5,339 nt of DNA, from assembly GCA_964472425.1 (NCBI GenBank), contig CAYYLF010000081.1, positions 1-5,339 on the forward strand, written 5' to 3'. Source of the stretch: RUG11867 sp964472425 (GTDB taxonomy: Bacteria > Bacillota_I > Bacilli_A > RF39 > UBA660). Below the pieces are notes generated by a model. That model made no database searches. It was not told where the DNA came from and saw nothing but the letters and a program-made list of their open reading frames with translations. Positions 1 through 4,466 of this stretch are shown one piece after another; position 1 is the stretch's first letter, and the number at the start of each line of letters is the position of its first letter. The translations under genes were made by a program, and so were the position numbers.

Positions 1-2
1 TT

Positions 3-20
3 GGGAAAGGAGAACTTTAA
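3..20 (+). CDS. Possible last codons of rplC (L3), partial
   Basis: Reading from base 3 gives five codons (Gly-Lys-Gly-Glu-Leu) and a TAA directly before the rplD ATG. In this gene order the upstream neighbour would be rplC, whose product often ends in a short Gly/Lys-rich tail. The fragment is too short to identify. A second frame (starting at base 1) reaches a TGA overlapping the rplD start at 22-24. No other gene here ends in TGA, so the TAA frame is slightly preferred. The bases may equally be non-coding spacer carrying the rplD ribosome binding site. Confidence 0.25.
   Translation, partial: GKGEL
8..13 (+). promoter_or_regulatory. Ribosome binding site of rplD
   Basis: AGGAGA lies 7 bases before the ATG at 21. 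It supports that ATG as the L4 start, and the first residues (MKKTNVINLKG) match where L4 proteins usually begin. Confidence 0.8.
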
Positions 21-644
21 ATGAAAAAGACTAATGTAATCAACCTCAAAGGTGAGAACGTTAAAGAATTAAAACTAAACGAAAACATTTTTGGAATCGA
101 GCCTAACGACGTAGTTTTAAAGAAAGCTTTGAGACTTCAGTTAGACGCGACTAGACAAGGAACAGCAAAAACGAAGAACAGAAGAGAAGTATCTGGCGGT
201 GGCCGCAAGCCTTATCGTCAAAAGGGTACAGGTAATGCTCGTCAAGGTTCTATCCGCGCTACGCAATATAGACACGGTGGAATCGTCTTCGGGCCACAGC
301 CTCGCGACTACGGTTTCAAGACAAACAAAAAGGAAAGAAGTTTGGCTTTGAAGTCAGCATTATCTTATAAAGTAGCGGATAACGAGTTAGTCGTTATCGA
401 CAAAATCGATTTCAAGGATATGAAGACAAAGGGTGTCAAAGAGTTAATCGAAAACCTCAAGTTGGAAGGCAAAGTATTGTTCGTAACTAAGGGCGAAGAA
501 GAGAACCTATATATGGCTACTCGCAACCTCGGTTATGCCGATGCCATCATGGCGGAAGATTTGAACGTTTTGGATATCGTCAACTCAGATACGATTGTCT
601 TCGACGAAGAAGCGATTCAATATGTTGAGGAGGTGCTTAACTAA
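21..644 (+). CDS. rplD: 50S ribosomal protein L4
   Basis: L4 binds 23S rRNA early in large-subunit assembly, and its extended loop reaches the narrowest part of the peptide exit tunnel. The product is 207 residues, the usual length. The loop is recognisable at about residues 45-100: RKPYRQKGTG at 62-71, then RHGG at 84-87 and FGPQPRDY at 90-97. The globular core follows, with ALKSALSYK at 109-117. Two loop positions differ from the usual sequence: the KPW tryptophan is Tyr65, and the Arg of GTGRAR is Asn72. In E. coli L4 also represses its own S10 operon through the leader RNA; that leader would be outside this window. The TAA stop overlaps the rplW ATG by one base, and the rplW binding site sits in the last codons. 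Identity is certain. Confidence 0.98.
   Translation: MKKTNVINLKGENVKELKLNENIFGIEPNDVVLKKALRLQLDATRQGTAKTKNRREVSGGGRKPYRQKGTGNARQGSIRATQYRHGGIVFGPQPRDYGFKTNKKERSLALKSALSYKVADNELVVIDKIDFKDMKTKGVKELIENLKLEGKVLFVTKGEEENLYMATRNLGYADAIMAEDLNVLDIVNSDTIVFDEEAIQYVEEVLN
627..635 (+). promoter_or_regulatory. Ribosome binding site of rplW inside rplD
   Basis: GAGGAGGTG is a near-perfect anti-16S match lying within the last rplD codons, 8 bases before the rplW ATG at 644. Ribosomes finishing L4 pass over the site that initiates L23, which favours translational coupling. Confidence 0.85.
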
Positions 645-919
645 TGCATTACGGAGATATTATCATTGCACCAGTTATCACTGAAAAATCTAGCGCCGTT
701 TCTATGGACGGGAAAACTTACGTGTTCAAGGTAAACAAGAACGCGAACAAATTCCAAATCAAAGACGCTGTCGAGAAGGCTTTCAAAGTCAAGGTCGCCA
801 AAGTGACTACTTTGAATACTAAACCGAAAGACAGAAGAGTAGGAAGATATACTGGAAAGACTAAAACTTACAAGAAAGCATATGTCACACTCGTAGATGG
901 TGACAAAATAGAGTTATAG
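644..919 (+). CDS. rplW: 50S ribosomal protein L23
   Basis: L23 sits beside the exit of the peptide tunnel and is the docking site for trigger factor and the signal recognition particle. The product is 91 residues, normal for the family. The N-terminal APVITEK motif (residues 9-15) is present, and Glu14 corresponds to the chaperone-docking Glu18 of E. coli. The 23S-binding hairpin is seen at about residues 59-83 (RRVGRYTGKTKTYKKAYVTL at 64-83). The usual DWKKA tryptophan in this hairpin is Tyr here (TYKKA). The gene starts within the rplD stop (TAATG), and its TAG stop is fused to the rplB binding site. The identification is firm. Confidence 0.98.
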   Translation: MHYGDIIIAPVITEKSSAVSMDGKTYVFKVNKNANKFQIKDAVEKAFKVKVAKVTTLNTKPKDRRVGRYTGKTKTYKKAYVTLVDGDKIEL

Positions 920-924
920 GAGGG
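918..924 (+). promoter_or_regulatory. Ribosome binding site of rplB, fused to the rplW stop
   Basis: AGGAGGG begins with the last two bases of the rplW TAG stop and ends 8 bases before the rplB ATG at 933. A terminating ribosome covers the next initiation site. Confidence 0.85.
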
Positions 925-932
925 ACTAAAGA

Positions 933-1763
933 ATGGCAATCAAAAAGTATAAACCTACCACTAATGGTAGACGCGGAATGTCAACACTTCTAAACGAAGA
1001 GATTACAACTAGTACTCCCGAAAAGTCATTGCTCGTCTCTAAGAGTAAGAGTGGTGGCCGCAATAACTTAGGTAGAACTACTGTCAACCATATCGGCGGT
1101 GGTGCAAAAAAGAAGTATCGTATAATCGATTTTAAGAGAAATAAGCACGATATTCCAGCAAGAGTCGCTACTATCGAGTACGATCCAAACAGAAGTGCCA
1201 ACATCGCATTGCTAGTATATAAAGATGGTGAGAAGAGATACATCTTGGCACCGAAGGACTTGAAAGTCGGTTCTATCGTCGTAAGTGGCGAAGCGGCCGA
1301 TATCAAGGTCGGTAATGCATTGCCTTTGGCAAGCATTCCGGTCGGTACCGTCGTACACAACGTAGAGCTCAAGCCTGGCAAAGGTGGAGAACTCGCGAGA
1401 AGTGCCGGTACTAGTGCTCAGATAATGGGTAGAGAAGGCAAATACGTATTACTTCGTTTACAAAGTGGCGAGATGCGTAAGGTCTTAGGCACTTGTATGG
1501 CTACAGTCGGAGTCGTCGGCAACGAAGACTTTGAACTAGTAAACATCGGTAAAGCAGGACGCAAGAGACACATGGGCGTAAGACCAACGAACAGAGGTTC
1601 AGTCATGAACCCTAACGATCACCCACACGGTGGTGGTGAAGGACGTGCTCCAGTTGGACGCAAGGCTCCACTTACTCCTTGGGGTAAACCTGCGCTCGGT
1701 CTCAAGACTCGCAAGAATAAGAAAGCTTCTGACAAGTTAATCGTCAGTAGAAGGAAGAAATAG
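933..1763 (+). CDS. rplB: 50S ribosomal protein L2
   Basis: L2 is a primary 23S rRNA binder needed for subunit joining and for the peptidyl transferase region. The 276 residues match the usual 273-277. The N-terminal signature MAIKKYKPTT is followed by the OB-fold (YRIIDFKRNK at 62-71, IEYDPNRSANIALL at 81-94, KRYILAPK at 101-108). The SH3-like domain (PGKGG at 148-152, RSAGT at 156-160) comes next. The C-terminal HPHGGGEGR motif (230-238) holds the histidine equivalent to E. coli His229, and TPWGKP and KTRKNKKASDKLIVSRRKK close the protein. Residues 51-60 read VNHIGGGAKK where most L2 proteins have (V/T)RHxGGGHKx, so Arg and His are lost. The Trp normally near residue 213 is His. The start is fixed by the binding site 8 bases upstream. 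Confidence 0.98.
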   Translation: MAIKKYKPTTNGRRGMSTLLNEEITTSTPEKSLLVSKSKSGGRNNLGRTTVNHIGGGAKKKYRIIDFKRNKHDIPARVATIEYDPNRSANIALLVYKDGEKRYILAPKDLKVGSIVVSGEAADIKVGNALPLASIPVGTVVHNVELKPGKGGELARSAGTSAQIMGREGKYVLLRLQSGEMRKVLGTCMATVGVVGNEDFELVNIGKAGRKRHMGVRPTNRGSVMNPNDHPHGGGEGRAPVGRKAPLTPWGKPALGLKTRKNKKASDKLIVSRRKK

Positions 1764-1766
1764 GTG
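1762..1766 (+). promoter_or_regulatory. Weak ribosome binding site of rpsS
   Basis: AGGTG starts within the rplB TAG stop and lies 8 bases before the rpsS ATG at 1775. It is clearly poorer than the AGGAGG sites at most other junctions. S19 synthesis may therefore lean on ribosomes arriving from rplB. Confidence 0.55.
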
Positions 1767-1774
1767 AATAGATA

Positions 1775-2038
1775 ATGGCAAGAAGTTTAAAAAAAGGACC
1801 TTACGTAGCTAAACATCTCATGAAAAAGGTACAGGCTGCGCGAGTTAGTCCTAAAAAAGAAGTAATCAAGACTTGGTCTCGTCGTTCGACTATTTTTCCA
1901 GATTTCGTAGGACTGACATTCGCAGTTCACAACGGCAAGGATTTCATTCCGGTCTATGTAACTGAAGATATGGTCGGTCACAAGTTGGGTGAATTTGCGC
2001 TCACTCGCAAGTTCACTGGACACGGCGGAAATAAATAG
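1775..2038 (+). CDS. rpsS: 30S ribosomal protein S19
   Basis: S19 sits in the head of the small subunit, pairs with S13, and takes part in the bridge to the 50S subunit near the A-site tRNA. MARSLKKGPYV at the start, KTWSRRSTIFPDFVG (residues 32-46) and the PVYVTEDMVGHKLGEFA block (59-75) are diagnostic. At 87 residues it is about five shorter than the common 92. It stops soon after GHGG, so the usual basic end (KKTRR or similar) is missing and only Asn-Lys remains. The normal APTR reads ALTR. Because the TAG stop is fused to the rplV binding site, the short end looks genuine. I see no sign of a frameshift. Confidence 0.98.
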   Translation: MARSLKKGPYVAKHLMKKVQAARVSPKKEVIKTWSRRSTIFPDFVGLTFAVHNGKDFIPVYVTEDMVGHKLGEFALTRKFTGHGGNK

Positions 2039-2043
2039 GAGGG
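2037..2043 (+). promoter_or_regulatory. Ribosome binding site of rplV, fused to the rpsS stop
   Basis: AGGAGGG shares two bases with the rpsS TAG stop and lies 7 bases before the rplV ATG at 2051. It has the same arrangement as the rplW/rplB and rplN/rplX junctions. Confidence 0.85.
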
Positions 2044-2050
2044 ATAGACA

Positions 2051-2410
2051 ATGGAAGCATACGCAATACATAAAGGTGCTATGGTTGCTCCAAGAAAGGC
2101 TAGAATGACTATCGACCTCATAAGAGGTAAGAATGTAGCCGAGGCAAGAGCAATCCTCGCCAATACTAATACAAAGTCTAGTAGACTCATCGTCAAGGTT
2201 CTAAATTCGGCCGTCGCGAACGCCACAAATAATTTGGGGGCGAGCGAAGCAGACTTGTTTGTTTCTGAATGTTTTATCAATCCGGGACAGACGATTAAGA
2301 GAATCAAGTTCGGTTCTAGAAGTCGCGTCAACAGACACGACCACAGAACTAGTCACATAGTAGTCAAAGTTTCAGATGGAAAGACTGGAACTGTAAAGGA
2401 GGCAAAATAA
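2051..2410 (+). CDS. rplV: 50S ribosomal protein L22
   Basis: L22 binds domain I of 23S rRNA, and its long beta-hairpin forms the tunnel constriction with L4. In E. coli it is a site of erythromycin resistance and of sensing by arrest peptides. The 119-residue product has VAPRKARM (12-19), DLIRGKNVAEARAIL (22-36), the VLNSAVANATNN helix (50-61), and RTSHIVVKVS (99-108). The hairpin (residues 79-98) is unusual: after TIKRIK it reads FGSRSRVN where the family has PRAKGRAD, so the E. coli-equivalent positions 87-94 are mostly replaced. About ten residues follow the final strand, and they encode the rpsC binding site. The TAA stop overlaps the rpsC ATG by one base. Confidence 0.97.
   Translation: MEAYAIHKGAMVAPRKARMTIDLIRGKNVAEARAILANTNTKSSRLIVKVLNSAVANATNNLGASEADLFVSECFINPGQTIKRIKFGSRSRVNRHDHRTSHIVVKVSDGKTGTVKEAK
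2397..2402 (+). promoter_or_regulatory. Ribosome binding site of rpsC inside rplV
   Basis: AGGAGG lies in the final Lys-Glu-Ala codons of rplV, 7 bases before the rpsC ATG at 2410. Confidence 0.85.
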
Positions 2411-3216
2411 TGGGACAAAAAGTCAATCCTAATGGATTCAGATTAGGTGTCAATAAAGACTGGAAGAGTAAATGGTATTCTAGTAAGAACGATTTTGCTG
2501 ACAAACTTTTGAACGATATCAAGATTCGCGAGTATCTTTTCAAAAAGTTGAAAGATGCGGCCGTTTCTAGTATCGTCATCGAGAGAGACACGAAGAGAAC
2601 GAACGTCAAGATTTCGACAGCTAGACCTGGTGTCATCATCGGTCAAGGTGGTAAAGAAATCGAGGTTCTTCGCAACGAGCTCAAGAAGTTGACTGGGGAG
2701 GAGATATACGTTCAAATCGTAGAAGTCAAGAACCCAGACATGAATGCTCAGTTGGTCGCAGATTCTATCGCGAACCAAATTGCCAACAGAGCAAGTTTCA
2801 GAAATGCCCAAAAGCGTGCCATCAGAAACACTATGAAGGCAGGAGCCAAGGGTATCAAAACTAAGGTTTCAGGAAGACTCGGCGGAGCCGAAATCGCCAG
2901 AAGCGAAGGTTATACCGAAGGTACTGTACCTCTACATACGCTCCGTGCAAACATCGACTATGCAACTAGCGAGGCCGATACTACTTACGGAAAAATCGGT
3001 GTAAAGGTATGGATTTACAAAGGCGAAATCTTAGGTGTTCCTAGTTTCGAAGAAGAGGCAGAAGCCAACAACAGACGTCCTCAGGACAACAGAAGACGCG
3101 GTGGCAGAGATGACAGACGTGGAAATAGAGATAACAGAAGACCTCGCGAGAATCGCGAAACCGAAGAGAGAGATGTAAAGGGAGGTAATTCAAATGTTGA
3201 TGCCAAAGAGAGTTAA
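2410..3216 (+). CDS. rpsC: 30S ribosomal protein S3 with Arg/Asn/Asp-rich C-terminal extension
   Basis: S3 forms part of the mRNA entry channel in the small-subunit head. MGQKVNPNGFRLGV opens the protein. A type II KH domain follows, with its RNA-binding GxxG loop as GQGG (78-81; more often GKGG or GKKG). The C-terminal domain holds KVSGRLGGAEIARSEGYTEG (152-171), VPLHTLRANIDYATSEADTT (173-192) and GVKVWIYKGEILG (197-209). Of the entry-channel helicase residues known in E. coli (R131, R132, K135), R131 and K135 are present and R132 is Asn. At 268 residues it is about 50 longer than B. subtilis S3. The surplus, residues 221-268, has 14 Arg in its first 34 residues. The last 23 bases overlap rplP. 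Confidence 0.97.
   Translation: MGQKVNPNGFRLGVNKDWKSKWYSSKNDFADKLLNDIKIREYLFKKLKDAAVSSIVIERDTKRTNVKISTARPGVIIGQGGKEIEVLRNELKKLTGEEIYVQIVEVKNPDMNAQLVADSIANQIANRASFRNAQKRAIRNTMKAGAKGIKTKVSGRLGGAEIARSEGYTEGTVPLHTLRANIDYATSEADTTYGKIGVKVWIYKGEILGVPSFEEEAEANNRRPQDNRRRGGRDDRRGNRDNRRPRENRETEERDVKGGNSNVDAKES
3070..3177 (+). repeat. Low-complexity S3 tail with repeated DNRR/DDRR units
   Basis: Codons 221-256 of rpsC encode an Arg/Asn/Asp-rich run. DNRR occurs at residues 226-229 and 241-244, with DDRR at 234-237. At the DNA level the 13 bases at 3085-3097 recur at 3130-3142 with one mismatch, which suggests growth by short duplication. The composition resembles disordered RGG/RNR-type RNA-binding tails. 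That role is an inference. Confidence 0.7.
3181..3185 (+). promoter_or_regulatory. Ribosome binding site of rplP inside rpsC
   Basis: GGAGG encodes the Gly-Gly pair (residues 258-259) of the S3 tail and lies 8 bases before the ATG at 3194. The second ATG at 3200 would be 14 bases away, so the site selects the first ATG and the MLMPKR start. Confidence 0.85.
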
Positions 3217-3613
3217 GTATCGTAAACCTCATCGTCTTTCTTACGAAGGAAAGTCAAAAGGTAACACCGAGTTGCATTTCGGTGAGTACGGACTCATGGC
3301 TACCGAAGGTGGCTACGTAAATGCGAAACAAATCGAGGCTGCTCGTATCGCCATGACTCGTTACATGAAACGTGGTGGTAAGGTTTGGATCAACATCTTC
3401 CCACACTTAGGAAGAACGGCTAAACCGCTAGGCGTTCGTCAAGGAACTGGTAAAGGTTCTGTCGAAGAGTACGTCGCAGTCGTCAAAGAGGGCAAGATAA
3501 TGTTCGAAGTCGGACAGGTATCCGAAGAAATCGCTCGCGAAGCGCTTCGTCTTGCTTCTCATAAACTCAGTGTAAAGACTAAAATAGTCAGTAAAGAAAG
3601 TGGTGTTAATTAA
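3194..3613 (+). CDS. rplP: 50S ribosomal protein L16
   Basis: L16 joins late in 50S assembly and contacts the elbow of A- and P-site tRNA. The 139 residues match the family. MLMPKRVKYRKPHR opens the protein, followed by FGEYGLMA (29-36), KQIEAARIAMTRYMKRGGKVWI (45-66), IFPHLGRTAKPLGVRQGTGKG (68-88) and EEIAREALRLASHKL (111-125). Arg82 corresponds to E. coli Arg81, the residue hydroxylated in that species. The next residue, usually Met, is Gln. Two tryptophans common in L16 are gone: the AWIT segment is GYVN (40-43), and the YWVAVV segment is EYVAVV (92-97). The IFPHL...KPL form is typical of Mollicutes and Bacilli. The gene begins 23 bases inside rpsC and its TAA overlaps the rpmC start. Confidence 0.98.
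   Translation: MLMPKRVKYRKPHRLSYEGKSKGNTELHFGEYGLMATEGGYVNAKQIEAARIAMTRYMKRGGKVWINIFPHLGRTAKPLGVRQGTGKGSVEEYVAVVKEGKIMFEVGQVSEEIAREALRLASHKLSVKTKIVSKESGVN
3598..3605 (+). promoter_or_regulatory. Weak ribosome binding site of rpmC
   Basis: AAGTGGTG is only an imperfect match to AAGGAGGTG, 7 bases before the rpmC ATG at 3613. It is the poorest site in the window. Together with the TAATG overlap it suggests that L29 translation depends on ribosomes terminating on rplP. Confidence 0.45.
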
Positions 3614-3810
3614 TGAAAGCAGAAGAAATTAGAAAATTGACACTCGAAGAAATAAGTGCAAAAATCGTCGAATGCAAAGACGAATTGTTTGCGCTCAGGA
3701 TGCAACAGTCAAACGGTACCCTAAGAGAGACTCACAAGATAAACGAGTTACGTAAGACTATCGCGAGACTCAAGACGGTCCAAAATGAAAAATTGAATGG
3801 AGGTAACTAA
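3613..3810 (+). CDS. rpmC: 50S ribosomal protein L29
   Basis: L29 is a small two-helix protein next to L23 at the tunnel exit, part of the docking platform for nascent-chain factors. The 65 residues match the usual 60-70. MKAEEIRKLTLEEI, the ELFALRMQQSNGTLRETHKI segment (24-43) and ELRKTIARLKTV (45-56) are characteristic. The helical hairpin turns near residues 33-39. The last codons, for Asn-Gly-Gly-Asn, contain the rpsQ binding site, so the end of the protein is partly shaped by that site. Only two bases separate it from rpsQ. Its own binding site is weak, and its start overlaps the rplP stop by one base. Confidence 0.96.
   Translation: MKAEEIRKLTLEEISAKIVECKDELFALRMQQSNGTLRETHKINELRKTIARLKTVQNEKLNGGN
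3799..3803 (+). promoter_or_regulatory. Ribosome binding site of rpsQ inside rpmC
   Basis: GGAGG lies in the closing Gly-Gly codons of rpmC and ends 9 bases before the rpsQ ATG at 3813. Confidence 0.8.
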
Positions 3811-3812
3811 CG

Positions 3813-4073
3813 ATGAGTGAAACTAAGAGAGTAACTCTAGTAGGTAGAGTAGTAAGCGACAAAATGGATAAGACTATCACGGTTTTAGTTGAAACTCAGA
3901 GGAAGCATCCATTGTATGGTAAGATGGTAAAGTATTCTAAGAAGTACCATGCCCATGATGAAAAAAATGAAGCTAAAGTAGGAGATACAGTTAAGATAGT
4001 ACAGACTAGACCACTCGCTAAAACAGTCGATTATGAGCTAGCAGAGATACTTGAAAAAGCTGTAATCTTATAA
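3813..4073 (+). CDS. rpsQ: 30S ribosomal protein S17
   Basis: S17 is a primary 16S rRNA binder of the OB-fold class and is needed early in assembly of the small-subunit body. The 86 residues match the family. RVTLVGRVVSDKMDKTITVL (6-25), KHPLYGKMVKYSKKYHAHDE (31-50) and NEAKVGDTVKIVQTRPLAKT (52-71) identify it. After TRPL most relatives have a basic SKTKR(F/W)RLVE stretch. Here it reads AKTVDYELAE, so several positive charges are replaced by neutral or acidic residues. The TAA stop is followed directly by an in-frame TAG, which also begins the rplN binding site. Confidence 0.97.
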   Translation: MSETKRVTLVGRVVSDKMDKTITVLVETQRKHPLYGKMVKYSKKYHAHDEKNEAKVGDTVKIVQTRPLAKTVDYELAEILEKAVIL

Positions 4074-4074
4074 T

Positions 4075-4081
4075 AGGAGGT
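4075..4081 (+). promoter_or_regulatory. Ribosome binding site of rplN in a tandem stop
   Basis: After the rpsQ TAA comes an in-frame TAG whose last two bases start AGGAGGT, 4 bases before the rplN ATG at 4086. The tandem TAA-TAG gives a backup stop. The spacing is shorter than at the other strong sites here. Confidence 0.75.
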
Positions 4082-4085
4082 TACT

Positions 4086-4454
4086 ATGATACAACCAGAA
4101 AGTAGATTAAAAGTCGCAGATAACTCTGGAGCAAGAGAAATTCTAGTAATCAGAGTATTGGGCGGAAGTAAAGTTAGATATGCCAACATCGGCGACGTCG
4201 TAGTAGGAACGGTCAAGAAGGCTCTTCCGAACGGAAACGTCAAAAAAGGTAAAGTAGTCAAAGCAGTTATAGTAAGAAGCGTAGAAGGTACGAGAAGAGC
4301 TGATGGCAGTTACATCAAGTTCGACGACAACGCTTGTGTTCTAATCAAAGAAGACAAGTCGCCAATCGGTACTCGTGTCCTTGGACCAGTAGCCAGAGAA
4401 CTTCGCGATAAGGATTATGCGAAAATCGTCTCATTGGCTCCGGAAGTTTTATAG
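4086..4454 (+). CDS. rplN: 50S ribosomal protein L14
   Basis: L14 binds 23S rRNA at the subunit interface, forms an intersubunit bridge with h14 of 16S rRNA, and is the docking site of the silencing factor RsfS. Length is exactly the standard 122 residues. MIQPESRLKVADNSGAREI opens it, followed by the beta-barrel (GDVVVGTVKKALPNG at 36-50, VVKAVIVRS at 57-65) and the closing GPVARELRDKDYAKIVSLAP (100-119). The usual SPRGTR reads SPIGTR here. It is the first spc-type gene, but no promoter-like gap precedes it: only 12 bases separate it from rpsQ. Its TAG stop is fused to the rplX binding site. Confidence 0.98.
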   Translation: MIQPESRLKVADNSGAREILVIRVLGGSKVRYANIGDVVVGTVKKALPNGNVKKGKVVKAVIVRSVEGTRRADGSYIKFDDNACVLIKEDKSPIGTRVLGPVARELRDKDYAKIVSLAPEVL

Positions 4455-4459
4455 GAGGG
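4453..4459 (+). promoter_or_regulatory. Ribosome binding site deciding the rplX start
   Basis: AGGAGGG shares two bases with the rplN TAG stop. It is 7 bases before the ATG at 4467 but only 1 base before the in-frame ATG at 4461, which is too close for initiation. This favours 4467 as the L24 start. Confidence 0.85.
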
Positions 4460-4466
4460 TATGCTC

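Noticed and set aside
926..1381. Minus-strand open frame of 151 codons opposite rplB, and shorter ones opposite other genes (for example 1418-1606, 1978-2331, 2364-2639, 2443-2811)
   Set aside because: They lie antisense to firmly identified ribosomal protein genes, have no recognisable family and show no convincing binding site. They are by-products of the codon bias of the real genes.
3194..3216. rpsC/rplP 23-base overlap as a sign of frameshift or misassembly
   Set aside because: Both reading frames are coherent through the overlap. The rplP binding site and the MLMPKRVKYRK start are standard, so the overlap results from the lengthened S3 tail.
4074..4085. A possible spc promoter between rpsQ and rplN, as in E. 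coli
   Set aside because: Only 12 bases lie between the genes and they are filled by the tandem stop and the Shine-Dalgarno. There is no convincing -35/-10 pair in the AT-rich end of rpsQ.
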